Below, one piece after another: positions 34,398 through 45,913 of a stretch of DNA of 64,000 nt; within the stretch, counting starts at the first letter, position 1; the number at the start of each line of letters is the position of its first letter. The notes under the pieces were generated by a model. The model was given only the letters and a program-made list of their open reading frames with translations, made no database searches and was not told the DNA's origin. A program made the translations under genes and the position numbers. This DNA is from Poa pratensis (taxonomy: Eukaryota > Streptophyta > Magnoliopsida > Poales > Poaceae). The DNA lies in NCBI GenBank assembly GCA_947311845.1, contig CAMZMU010000055.1, positions 21,260,465 to 21,324,464 on the forward strand, given 5' to 3'.

Positions 34398-37300
34398 TCT
34401 CCCACTTGACTGAAAACATTTTATTTCAGCTAAGTGAATTCCCATGCTATTACATGGTTAGGCGTTAATTTCTTCCTTCAGTGCACTCACGTTGTATATA
34501 AACCTTTGTGACTTTTGTAGTCAAATTATCACAAAGTAACAGGTTATGATGCACCTTTCCACGACCTTAAGTTCACAAAGAAAATTCCTTAGCCATAGAC
34601 CTTCCTTCAATGCTTGATGCATCAAAGTATTCATATTTCATAAATAACGAGTACTAAATCATGTTTCCTTTGTACACCATAAAGACCTACAAAAGTAAAT
34701 ATTAACACATAACATAAAATAGATTACCTTTCACCAAGATCACAAATAGCGTCAATATCCACGTAGTTGAAGGTTGAGATCATCAATGAATAATGAGTAA
34801 TCCATATTTCCTTGACATTGCGCGACAAGTCCATTATGTGATTCCAAAAATTTCAATAAGATTCATATTCCGTTTGCTAATAATTCCAGCAAATCGTTTC
34901 CGTGCTAATCAAAATAGCAACAATTACAACGGCATGGCAAAATTCAGGTCGCACGAATAATGTCCCACAATAACTGAGGATGACAATTATTCTTCTTTTT
35001 CCTCACGAGTTTAAATATAATTCCTCACAGAGTATCATTCCCTTAATCAAAAGGTACATGACATGTTTGCACTTTTCCATATAAAAAAGTATCAAAACAT
35101 TCTCTATGTAATTCCACTCCCAAAAGATTGGAAGCTTCAACATACCTTTCATATGAAAGTTAGAACCGAACCAAGCTTCACTTCCATCAATGTGATATTT
35201 CAAAAACAATAAGAACATAGTTAGCACATGTAGCAATAACACAAAACAATTAACACTAACCTTTATATATGATTGTCTTCCATCATAAATAAAACCATTA
35301 TCTTCCATCATAAATAAATCCATATGACCTGACATACCATTGATGTGAAGCTTGTTCCAAACAACTTGAATTGGTCAATTCAATTAGCAAACATTGTCAT
35401 TGTTCCCACCTCCTCTAAATTCCAGAGTTTACACCAAGTATAAAACTTCCTTTGGGTAAATAGTTAAACAACAACAACTACTCTAAATTCCAGAGTTTCC
35501 ACAAAGTATAACATTTCCTTTGTGCAAATAATTAAACAACAACACCTCCTCTAAATTCCAGAGTTTCCACAAAGTATAAATATTTCCTTTGTGTAAAGAA
35601 TTAAACAACAAACTTAGAATTGTAACTTCCATTAAGAATGTTGCATTAAACTTCCTTGTAAATAAATCCAATAACATCCTATAGGCATGCGGTTGTTTGG
35701 TAAAATAACAAGTTCCCAGACTTTTATTATTCATCATTGAGTTTGTTCCTTCCCGCAATGTTTCCACCCATAGTTAACATTAGCAACAAGTTTAGTATTT
35801 TTCTTTCCTCTAAAATATAGATTAACTTCCTCAAATAACACACAATAGTAGCGAAGATATGATGGCCCAATTTAATTCCTCCCACTTTTTAAGCATGTTA
35901 GTGTTGGGAGTGTAACTTGGTGTTTTCCTTTGAGTTTAACACATATATTTCAGTGTGACTATTAATAAACACACCCTTCATGAGAAAATATCATATTCCT
36001 ACTTTCCACCAATTTTCACTTTTCCAGATCAAAAACGAAATACCATTTGATCCACTAAAAATATAAACATTAGAAATAAATCTTGGTGTGCTTTGTAGTA
36101 AACAATGATTCCAATTCCATACTACCAAAATATAAATAGAATACTTCCTTCCAGTTCACAAAATACAAACAGTGACTGTGATAAATAATGACTTACTCAA
36201 CAAATAGTAGTATGTAATGCTTTCATAATCCAGTGAATAACTAAGAGTTGTATTCCTCCATTCAACCATGGAGTATATGACATCAGACAGCGGTGAATAA
36301 TTCCATGCTCATCACATTAGTTTCAATTAATATTCCTGAAGTGTACTTCCCCCACCAATCAATTTCAAACCTTGTAATCCTTTTATGAACTAATTTTCCA
36401 CTTCAGTATGAGATGTTAATACAACAAAAACCTTCCAACTTGTATTGTCAAAGATATTAATAACCATATCAAGTGAATCATGAAATAAATAAATATATCC
36501 ACCTCAAGTAGGAGTGTTCAAAAAATACCATAAATATGTGTTGATAAAGTATCATAATCCTCCCACTAAAGCTTTGAATTCCAAAATTAATAATCCACTA
36601 ATTCTGTTCCTTGATATGTGACCAAGTTGTAAATGAGATAAAATAATTGAGCCTCTAATGGGAGTGCAAAACCAAATGTCACATTGAAGAGAAATCCATA
36701 ATTATTAGTCCTCCCACTTAAAGTTTATAATTCCATAATTAACAAGCATTATGTTTGTAGAGTATCACCAAGTCGTAAATAACATCAATAATAAATTCCG
36801 AGCATGTGTTCCTATTATCAGTATTCCTCCCTATGGAGTTATCTTCACAACAAACTTCCAACGGAATTAATAGAACATCAGACCGTTGTGTTAAATTCCA
36901 CAATACACTAACCTTTCCGTTGAGCAATAATTTCACTCTTCCTTTTCCAAATAGCATACGTAATCAACAAATTCCGATAGAGAAGTGTAAATTAAAATTC
37001 CTTCTCATCGTAGGTGACAAAAAGAAAGTTCCTCCATAAACAGAGTTCTATTACATAATTTCCCATTCCAAAGTATATACAATTTATCATTAGTGACTAA
37101 TTAATACACTTATTATTCCTTTGGAATTGTTGACATGTCAGTAAATTGCTATTGTATTCCATCAAATTATGATGTAGAGGCAAAGTCCATTATCCAACTA
37201 TATGGAAAAGTAGTGACAAACAAATATTTAGTGCGAGAAATAACATTGGACATACCGTTGAGTAAATATCGATTTCCTCTTCCATTGGAGTATTTCCCAT

Positions 37301-38666
37301 ATTCCTCCAAAATAATAAGTAATGTCACTTCCATTATAAACATGCTTCATGCATGTCGCCTAATCATCGTTGCGCCAGAGAATTCCGATGAATTATTAAA
37401 ATACTCCGATCGATTCCGAAGTAATCCAATGAGTCCAATATATTCCGGCGATAATGTAAATTCCGTAGCAAATTAATAAATCATAGTGACAAAATAAATA
37501 AGTTAATCCATCCGACAAAGAGATTAATAATTTCCCTCAGAGTGCATTCCAACTTCCTCTAAAAGCGAGTGGTGTCCAATAAAGGAAGTTAACAAAAAAA
37601 AAATCCTTTTCCAAGTTACGTAAATATTCCACGTAATATGTTCACTCACATATCCAACAGCTAAATAATCAAATATTGATTTAACTATGTGAACTAGTAT
37701 ATTTTCCTCAGTTTGAATTCCATAGTTTTCTTTGGCCTCGCCAAACTTCAAGTGTGCAAATTAATTCCCTACTGTCCGTGATTTACGTGATGAACCAAAG
37801 ACAGTAGCCCTCTTTGCCAGCAAGTAGTGCAAACAAGCAATAATCTCCGCAGAAAATAAATAAGTGTTACCGGTACGTAGTTTGGACGTAGGAATCCGGC
37901 GAAGAACGATAGTGCAGATCGCCAGACCAAAGCAGCAGTGGTAGCTAGCTTAATTTTCCTCGATCAGAGTGCAAAAAATACTACTCCAGGTTCCATAGTC
38001 CATCCATGTGAGAATCCGACCGGCGTATTCGTTGAAGCGTGTCATTGGCGGGCACGGCGCGGATTAAAACTAAATTGCAGAGGACGCCGCGTTTGCGTTG
38101 ATTCGATCTGCCAAACGAAGATAGAGAGTTGCAGATTTGCTCCTTCCTCCACGCGATGGAGTGTACTGTAGTAGATATGAAATAAGTTTTGCTCATCTTC
38201 TCTCGATTAACTCACACAGCAACCAACGTATTACTGTTGTCATGCCAATCCAGACTGCGTATTGAGTAAATTCCTTGCACCTTCTTCCTAGTTCTCGATC
38301 TGCAAGGAGTACTAGTCCGTGAAGGATAGCAAGCAAATCCGATCTCGCTACTTGATGGAATCGTAGCAAGCCGAGGTGGCTGCGGCTTTGTCTCCTTCCG
38401 ATCCACGCAGGGATCAGCTCCAACGCACTGACGGCGCACCAACAGCAGGGCGACGATCGATTCGACACGGCGACGTGACGCAGCGGAACAGAGCAACTAC
38501 CACGACGGCAGATTTAAACGATGACCATGACGGCGGCGTCAGAATATGGAGCCGATCTGCAATCTGACGGGACCCAGCTAAGCGGAAGCTGTAGGGGAGG
38601 AACGACGAAGCTGAAGCAACGGCTGACCGGCGTAAAATTCCGACGCCCAACACGTCCGCCGCATGG
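34398..38666. other. Non-coding interior of the LARD-like element, rich in ATTCC
   Basis: No retroviral-type protein can be read. TTCC/ATTCC pentamers recur every few tens of bases over more than 3 kb, an unusual compositional bias. The last 500 bp (about 38170-38666) is GC-richer and has short open frames without recognised domains. Confidence 0.6.
35413..35616. repeat. Three tandem copies of a 68-bp unit
   Basis: CTCTAAATTCCAGAGTTT begins units at 35413, 35481 and 35549, exactly 68 bp apart, each continuing to an AATTAAACAACAAC-type end. Confidence 0.9.
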
Positions 38667-39193
38667 CTCAAGAAAATTAGGGTTAGGAGCTAATTCGGCC
38701 TAACTCTATTCCTCTGCCTTATCGGTGGTGCCGCTCACAATGCATATTGAGGCTAGAGATGAGACCTTTATATAGACTCCAAATTTCAGATAACTCAATC
38801 TGTTTTCAGATAGAACTCGTGACTTGTTAAACCAACCACTATCATTAACAGTCATTAACCGAGCCTATTACTGTTAAACAATTAGGTCCCAGCACGCATG
38901 TGTGAGTCATGCGCCGAGTTCGAATACAAAATCAAACTCGCAGACTTTAACAATCCATAGAGCCAATCCTATGAACAACCTGACATTCCGCTCTATATTG
39001 TTCCCGGGTATAATTCCAGCATATTAATATACACTGTGTTCCAGTATAGCCGTACCGGCTTTCTTAAGTATATTTCCTTAAGTACAATTCCACATCATTA
39101 ATTCCCTGTTATTTTCGTGATGCTTCCAGACTGAAGTTTAATTTCGAACAATGTAGTAAATATATAAAATGTTGCAAGACACAATTTCCTACA
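38667..39193 (+). repeat. Right LTR of the LARD-like element
   Basis: About 527 bp, homologous to 33869-34397. Its first three bases are changed (CTC instead of TGT). Confidence 0.82.
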
Positions 39194-39198
39194 ATCTC

Positions 39199-39400
39199 CT
39201 CTCGGCCACTGCACCCAGGACCTCTGCGTCTACATAAGTTTTTTTGTGCAGAAGCTCGTCAACATCCCCTGAAACTTTCTTAATACCATTTGCTAGAATT
39301 ATTCACATTTCACTCACATTTGATTGTGCCAACTCACACTTAATCTTGTGCAGAACTCTAAAATGACATCTATTTTGAAATCGAGGGGGTATTCCTTTAT
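39199..39400 (-). mobile_element. LINE-C, segment beyond the LTR element
   Basis: Minus-strand remains such as DVDELLHKKTYVDAEVLGAV (one frame change) continue the LINE-C coding sequence interrupted at 33863. Confidence 0.5.
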
Positions 39401-39438
39401 GCTATTCTTCTCTTTTTTTTTTGCTGTTGTTTTATCAG

Positions 39439-41032
39439 TTAGAAAACATGTTGCTCAGCATAGTGGTGAACAGTGGAGACGGCCTTAATTCTGATCTGGA
39501 TGTGGAGGTAAGCTTACTTCATGTTTTAATAGTGATTTACTTGATCTGTGACGTTCGTGTTTTTATACAAAATCGTGATTAGCTTGTTATCACTAAGAAA
39601 TATGCCTCCTTGGCTTTACAGATTCAGGTATACTTCACGCGTAGATATCTTCGGAGAACCAAAGTATTGACTGTGAAGGTTTCTGACGATGGTGAACTTG
39701 TTGTAAGAGGTACTCATTTCTCCTCTTACATCTGTTGCTCTTCTTGCTATAAGAAAACGAGGTATATAATGAAGCAAAATTTAAAAAGACCATTAGCGCG
39801 TAATAGAAATAAGTAGGGTGAGATGGCTTGACGTCTCTCACCTTGGCATATTCCTCTAATGTGGGTGAAAAACCCTTAATGTTCATTAAAGCCGACAGAA
39901 AGTGGAAGAACACATGCACTATGATCCATGCTATGCATGCTGAGGCATATCCCATCTTTGTCATTAATTACTCAAGATATTCCCTTTCAACCCGATCATA
40001 TGCTTGGCCTTATTAAATCTTGATAGTGCAAGCTCCAGTTTTTCCCTTCTTTCTTCTTAGATAGTGGATACATTAGTAAGCCATGAGAACGTTATCGGTA
40101 ATTAACCTGCTGGGCACTAATGCACCATGTTCCTCCTCAATAATATCATCCGGAATCAACCAGAGTCTATTTGTATGAGCTTTCTAACAGATTTTACGTA
40201 TTACATTGCACAAAGAAGTTGGCTGAAACTTAGTCGGAAACAGAGGATGTTTTTACCTTTGTGATGAGGACTAACACTGCTCTATCACCTCTTGTGGCAC
40301 CAGAACACCACTTAGTGATGATTATTAAATTGATGCACTAGCCATTCATCCCAAAAGTCCGAACTGATGGAAAGGGCCGTGCAACATATTATAATATTTA
40401 TGACACTCCCTCTCACGTCCAGGCGGTGGACTTTTTTCTTCATGAGCCTAGGACGTGGATTTAGGATGTCCGCAGATATTTATTTTAAATACCGTGTTGG
40501 CCAGGATTTGAACTCTAGACCTCTGGCTCTGATACCATATTGAATTGCTGCATTGGCCATATATCCCAAAAGTCCGAACTGATGAAAATGGCCGTGCAAT
40601 ACATATTATAATATTTCTGACACTCCCCTCACGTCCAGGCTGTGGACTTTTTTCTGCACGAGGCTAGGACGTGAATTTAGGGTGTCCGCAGATATTTATT
40701 TTAAATACTGCGTTGGTCAGGATTTGAACTTTAGACCTCTGGCCTCTGATACCATATTGAATTGCTGCACTGGCCATATATCCCAAAAGTCCGAACTGAT
40801 GGAAATGACCGTGCAATATATATTATAATATTTCTGACAATGGTGTCACCAATTAGGTCTCAATGCTTTTGGTAAAGTCTTCTGTAGAACTGTCGATGCC
40901 CGGGATGACTTCATTTACTGATTTACATGCATAAAAAATATTCGCGTTGTTTTTGAACTTTGCAAAACATTTGCTTTAACTGAGTTCTGTTTATGTGTAG
41001 GTTCCCGTCTGGTCACTTCACCCAGTGCTTAA
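39439..41032 (+). CDS. Deg/HtrA-like pseudo-protease gene, exons 5-7
   Basis: Three exons continue the frame of exon 4 (15259): 39439-39507 (LENMLLSIVVNSGDGLNSDL), 39622-39709 (IQVYFTRRYLRRTKVLTVKV then DDGELVVRG) and 41001-41032 (GSRLVTSPSA, TAA). Phases match at each junction (0, 0, 1). The sequence completes the PDZ domain and a short tail. The intron between exons 6 and 7 contains the TRIM array at 40331-40839. The last exon is the least certain: an alternative final exon with a clean acceptor lies at about 41595-41660 (GWKNFVTPIEHQEEGEEEAV). Confidence 0.68.
40331..40839 (-). mobile_element. TRIM retrotransposon array with three short LTRs and two interiors
   Basis: Three terminal repeats (40331-40405, 40541-40622, 40758-40839; about 82 bp when complete) alternate with two interiors of about 135 bp. 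On the minus strand each LTR starts TGTCAGAAATATTATAATAT and is followed by ATGGTATCAGAG, the initiator-Met tRNA primer site (minus strand of 40526-40537; second copy with one change). A purine-rich GACGTGAGGGGAG precedes each next LTR. This is a TRIM-type miniature element expanded by one unit, probably through unequal recombination. Confidence 0.8.
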
Positions 41033-41697
41033 CCAAGTGAGCCCAGGCAAGTGACAATTGCTTTCTTTGCATTTTTTATTGTGGTGTGAACTATGCCTGG
41101 TGTCTTGTTCTGTTTGTACAATAGAAAGGAGGACATCTTTATAATATGACAAAAATAGATGTTTGATATTTCTATACTTTACCTGCGTCTTGCAAATGCC
41201 TGGTCTCTTTGGAGATACTGAAGTTTGTAGTATTTCTATCTTTGCTCTAGATATTTCCTACATTACCACTAGATCGTGCTTATATGAACCAAAAATTAAA
41301 ATAAGGGCGCTATATTAGGCGAAAATGCCCCACCTGGTGCAAATTGAAGACCAATTGGATGTGTAATAACAGCGTGAAATAGCTAGTTTTTAAATAGCAT
41401 GAAACAGCGTGAAATAACAGCGTGAAAATGCCCCACTCTCCTTATATGCATTTTGAGAATTTTATATCTTCCAGGTCCGATTTTGGAAAACATTTACATG
41501 TCGTTGAATATTTGGCATGGAGTATGTTTTCCTCACTTACATTGTTTAATTTTTCTCACAGCAATTTATTGTGTACCTTTTCTTTTAATAACAGGCTGGA
41601 AGAACTTCGTTACGCCAATTGAGCACCAGGAGGAAGGAGAGGAGGAGGCAGTTAATTGAACCTACAACATCGTCATGAACTGTTGTACAACATCCCT
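41033..41697. other. 3' flank of the Deg-like gene
   Basis: AT-rich sequence with a short open frame at 41595-41659 behind a good acceptor (TTTAATAACAG), perhaps an alternative last exon. Otherwise no gene is seen. Confidence 0.4.
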
Positions 41698-42024
41698 TTC
41701 GTTCACCTATTTTTTTTTTTTTTTTGCGAAACACAGTACAACGCAGACGCTCATATACACGCGCATACACTCACCCCTATGAACGCACACACGCACACCC
41801 TACCCCTATGAGCACCTCCGAGAGACTGAGCCAGCGGTTGAGTTTTGAGATTGACGAAGTCACCACGGGCGCCTCGCTATCGACGGGAACGTCGCCTCCC
41901 ACTGAAGAATATTCCGCCTTAAATGAGAAACACCAGCGTCAAACCTGGGGTTTGAACTCTGGTGGGCTGGAGGTACAACCACCCTCCTAACCATCTTGCT
42001 ACAGGCAAGTTCTCTTCGTTCACC
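41698..42024 (-). mobile_element. tRNA-derived SINE with target duplication
   Basis: On the minus strand the element starts near 42014 with GCCTGTAGCAAGATGGTTAG (A-box-like) and has CAGAGTTCAAACCCC (B box) about 40 bp on. It ends in a long A-run (T-run 41711-41725). TTCGTTCACC occurs on both sides (41698-41707 and 42015-42024), a 10-bp TSD. It resembles Au/RSXX-type SINEs of grasses. Confidence 0.85.
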
Positions 42025-42230
42025 ATTTTGTAACGGATATGACGTAGATTGTCATGGATTGGGCGTATCCACAGGCACTTTACTGGGCCATCTGCCAAAC
42101 AAAAGTGCGCCAGTGCAACTTGCAGTGCAACTTGCTGTATCTTCCCGCCCGAGGCACGCGTTCGGGCAGACGTCAACCCACCGCTAGTTACAAGTTTAAA
42201 TGTAGCCTAACGAGTATACATATTTGACAT

Positions 42231-43595
42231 GGCGACGTATCAGGTGAAAACCACAATTCGATGAAAACATGAAAACTTTCGATCTGGCATGCCAGATGAT
42301 TAATGAATTGAGCAGATCAGAGGTGGAATCCCGATCTGTAACTTAACCCCCTGTCACTCCGAACCTTGCTAATTTTTGGGGAGTTACATTCCTGCTCGTA
42401 GCCTGTCCAATCCAAACCAGCGCCGCCCGTTCCTAATCCACACGAAGATGACGCCGCGCCGGCGAGCTCGACGGTAACTCTACAGGAAGGAGTCTCCACC
42501 TACGAGACGAAGACTCAGCGGCAGTGGCTCGGCTCGCACGCGACGGGGACTTGGCGGCCATGGCGCAGCCTGCAAGCGACGGCGGAGGCAGCGCCAACGC
42601 TACGACGAGGCTTGGACGCTTGGTGGCCGTGCCGCTGCGCCCATGCGTCGGCGACATCGAATCGACAAGGCCCAAAGAGTGGCTCGCACGCCATCTTGAT
42701 TTTGCAGCCTGACGTTCTGTTGTGTCTTCGTTTATCTGATGGTGTACTGAATGTCATCCGGGCAATAAAAGAATTGTACTCTGAATCTATAAAGATGATG
42801 TATTTCTAAATACTCCGCTGTACTAAATCCAGCAATAGGAGAATTGAATTGATTGTGTGAAAATGATCTTCTATAATTGATTGTGTGAAAATGCTCTGCT
42901 GTAGCTACTGATTGAGATCTTTTCCTGATGTGTACAGAGCACGTTTGTTCCAATATTTGCAGCTTCAGCATGGTCAAAATAAGATGATGCATCTGAACTC
43001 AACTACATATGACTGAAACATGATAGAGAGACAATTATTAAACAATACGAAACTGATTCAGAGTTTCAGACTAACACTCTCAAGACTGTCCCTACAGATT
43101 TGAATGGAGAAAAAACAATCACGACAGAATCTAGTGCTTAATGTTTCAGGTCTACGAGGATGCAGGGGCATGCGAAGTAATGGAGTGGCAAGGGCATCGA
43201 GCACGACGGCCGGTGGCGTCACATGATCTGAAGGGAGAAGCAGCGGCATCGGACGGGATGGAGCAGCAAGGGCGTCAAGGACGAGGGCCGGCGGCGGCAC
43301 ATGGACTGAAGTACTGAACATAAGAGTTTATATCATGTCCGGCCGAGGGCTAGGGGTCATGGCCGGCAGCCCAATTTTCACGCACGCGAGATCGAAGGCG
43401 AAACGATCGTGGAGGAGTCAAAGCAGTCAAGGGTTTCCTGATCGTGGATAATAGACAGGGGGTTAAGCGCAAAACAGGGTTAAGTCACAGATCGGGAGTT
43501 CCACCTTTGATCTGCTCCATCCATTAGCCATCTAACGTCTCAGATCAGAAGTTTCACGTTTTCACCGAATTGTGGCTTTCACCTGATACGTCGCC
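42231..43595. mobile_element. Non-autonomous MULE (Mutator-like), Pack-MULE candidate
   Basis: Terminal inverted repeats of about 130-140 bp begin GGCGACGTATCAGGTG at 42231 and end with the complement at 43595. They are flanked by a perfect 9-bp duplication ATTTGACAT (42222-42230 and 43596-43604), diagnostic for Mutator. No transposase is encoded. The interior holds a GC-rich exon-like block (about 42430-42715, including an ORF MARLARDGDLAAMAQPASDG at 42524-42712) between AT-rich sequence, as expected if a host gene piece was captured. Confidence 0.9.
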
Positions 43596-43604
43596 ATTTG
43601 ACAT

Positions 43605-44057
43605 ATATCTAACGATTTGAAGTTACTAGGAGCCCCACTACTGCTTCCTTTATATCACCCGACTAAAAATGCAACCGTCGCCCATTGTTATATTCATCAC
43701 TATCAATCGTTCTACCAAAAAGTTAAGTTCTGCACCCTTGTTTTGTATTCCAACTTCCTGGAGTATATATAGACCAAACTAGGAATCCAAGCAGGAAACA
43801 CAAACATGGTCTTCAGCAGCAAAGGATAGTAGCTGATAGCATTCCAGAATCACCAACCCTGCAACACAAACTTGAAAGCTTGAGTCCTCTTATTGCAGCC
43901 AAACAAAACAATATAAAACTCAGATGCCTAGTGCTAGCTATCAAATGTTGCTTCAGTGGTTATAACAAGACAAGCAAGAGTTGTAGTAATTTCCAAACTC
44001 ATGACGTATGAATTACACAGTTCATATGGTGCTTTAAATATTGGTAGAATTACCTGA
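43605..44057. other. Non-coding 3' flank of the DUF1618-like pseudogene
   Basis: No gene or repeat is recognised. Some of it is probably the 3' untranslated region of the minus-strand gene ending at 44058. Confidence 0.4.
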
Positions 44058-45307
44058 TCAACGCGAGGACGTGGCATCGGTCTGGCCAACCGGCTCTAGC
44101 CTAGAAGGAACAGGACCAAGGTACTTGAAGAAACCGGAAGGCAATATAGCAGGCCGCTCGTGCGACGACATGCGTGTGAGAAGATTGGACTGCAGGAGCC
44201 TATTAGTTTGCATATCCAATCGGCAAATGTAATGCTTATCGACCCCAGCCTTTGTTTGGGTCTCCTCAGCCAGCAGGAAGTAGAGGGTAGAACCTTCCAT
44301 ATCCCACAACATGGGCCACATGGGCAAGCTCTTGGGCAATCCAGCCCCCTTGAAGTCCTTCCATAGGCTTTTCAATCGGATGTCCGAGTATAACATCCAC
44401 TCAAGGCCATCCGGTGCCAGAGTCCACACCTTTACCCTCGTTTGGGGTCGGTCATCGGGTTTGTCTATGGAGACGAACCAGATGTAACCTCCATCGCAGC
44501 CCATGGTGCGGTACACATCCACCGACCATGTTTCCTCGTTTCGGTCAACCTGGTACCCCGGTGGCAACTCGATGAAGCTGAAATCCACGACATCGACCCC
44601 CCAGGCCAGGGCGCTGCAGTTGCAGTACAGAGTGCCTAGAGCAAAGTCCGTCCAGAAAGCCAAGCCATTGGACGAGAAAAGCAAGTCAGGGGAGAAGAGC
44701 TTCATCTCTGTCGGGAAGCTCAACGTCTTGGTCTGCCACGGGTCAACCGACGACTCAGCCAGCGAAGGAGAACACAGCCAGAGGAAGGTCTTTCCCCCAG
44801 TCGGCCATAATAACCAAACTCACACCCGAAGAGGACAAGGGAGTAGCCGCCATCGTCATGGCGCACAGGGAGAGGACATCACGTATAGCAGCTTACCGGG
44901 TCTGGTATGTAGGGGATCATGGAGAGCGAACTTTTGACGGAGTCGAAGACGAGGTAGTAATCGAAACCACCATCTTCGGAGAAGGACAAGGTGAGGACGA
45001 TGAGGCCATTGTTGACGATCTCGACTTTGGACCTGAAGCAGACGTCGTCCTCGTCCATGGCCTTCTCCGCCATTAACTGGTCGATCCAACGAAAAACCTT
45101 GTCGCCCGCACGAACGGACATGGAGGAGGTCATATTCTCGAGATCACCGTGGTAAAGGAGATCTAGATCCTGCACCACCAAGTTGCCCCTCTTCCCACAA
45201 CCGTAGGCGCGCCTACTTGCACACTTGATGGTTGTCCAGCCCTCTCGCCCGACGGTGTAATCGGCGTCTATCCCGCCGCGGGCCATCACGGTGAAGCCCG
45301 GATCCAT
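44058..45307 (-). pseudogene. DUF1618-type grass protein, pseudogene
   Basis: The start is MDPGFTVMARGGIDADYTVG at 45307. The N-terminal 142 codons run to a TGA at 44881-44879, but the same frame continues sensibly afterwards (CPLPVRHDDGGYSLVLFGCE) until a frame change near 44810, after which the conserved C-terminal half follows (FPTEMKLFSPDLLFSSNGLA, GVDVVDFSFIELPPGYQ) to 44058. The ALAWGVDVVDFSFIELPPG block and overall layout match the DUF1618 family, large in grasses and of unknown function. One nonsense codon (ACG TGA, consistent with CGA to TGA) and one frameshift make it a pseudogene. Reading the gap as an intron is less likely because no acceptor fits the preserved coding around it. 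Confidence 0.72.
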
Positions 45308-45309
45308 GG

Positions 45310-45432
45310 TTTAGGGTTGTGGCGGCTAGGTCTTCCTCCTCTGGGAGTGGATGTATGTAAATGGAAGAAAAGAGGGTTGTGGCGGCAAGGTCTTTCTCCC
45401 TCTGGGAGTGGATGTAGATGGAAGAAAAGAGG
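45310..45432. repeat. Tandem duplication of about 60 bp upstream of the DUF1618-like gene
   Basis: Two near-identical copies of a block containing CTGGGAGTGGATGTA and GGAAGAAAAGAGG lie just upstream of the start codon, in the likely 5' untranslated region. Confidence 0.75.
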
Positions 45433-45913
45433 ATCTGATCCGAATTCAATCAAGGAGGAGAGAGATGGGGGAACGTAAGATGCGGGCTGACGCGGATCGT
45501 GGGACTGGTGAACGGTGGATGTGTAGCTTCGCCGCAAAGACCGCGTCGATTAGGTGCAGTATTATATTTGGAGCACCAAAAAGCCAACGGTGGTTAACCT
45601 CGTGAATTAGAGACTGCAACAAGTCAATCACGCCTTATATTTCGTCTGGATGAAGTACTCACGGCAAACAAGGCTACGTGGTAACATGAATATCTCAAAT
45701 TTCTGAGGTGTTGGAAACTCGAACTATGATGTCCAAGAATTTACAATCCTGTGCGATTCATGGACAACGAGGAAAGATATCACTCTTTATTGAGAGAGTT
45801 TACTAATTCACATAGAAAGAGATCAACCACAAGAGTTTACGAATTCACGGCGATGACGCACTGTGTAGAAAGGACTCAAAGGAGTCCAGCATCAACCCGT
45901 GTGTGCGATCGAG
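45433..45913. other. Intergenic sequence
   Basis: No gene is supported here. The stretch contains upstream sequence of the DUF1618-like gene and 3' flank of the LEA2-like gene. Confidence 0.4.

Larger units (their letters stand above)
33869..39193 (+). mobile_element. LTR retrotransposon without coding capacity (LARD-like)
   Basis: Direct repeats of about 528 bp (33869-34397 and 38667-39193) bound a 4.3-kb interior. The LTR starts TGTAAGAAA and ends TTTCCTACA, with weak inverted ends. The flanks GTCTC (33864-33868) and ATCTC (39194-39198) suggest a 5-bp TSD with one change. The LTRs differ at a modest number of positions and by short indels, so it is older than the Gypsy element. The interior is AT-rich with no gag or pol, fitting a large retrotransposon derivative mobilised in trans. 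It interrupts LINE-C. Orientation is assigned from TG..CA ends only. Confidence 0.85.

Noticed and set aside
40526..40537. Possible tRNA gene because of TGGTATCAGAGC and a GTTCAAATCC-like box
   Set aside because: It is a retrotransposon primer site in a TRIM; no cloverleaf can be drawn.
41585..42176. Open frames overlapping the T-run
   Set aside because: They fall within the SINE and its flanks and carry no protein similarity.
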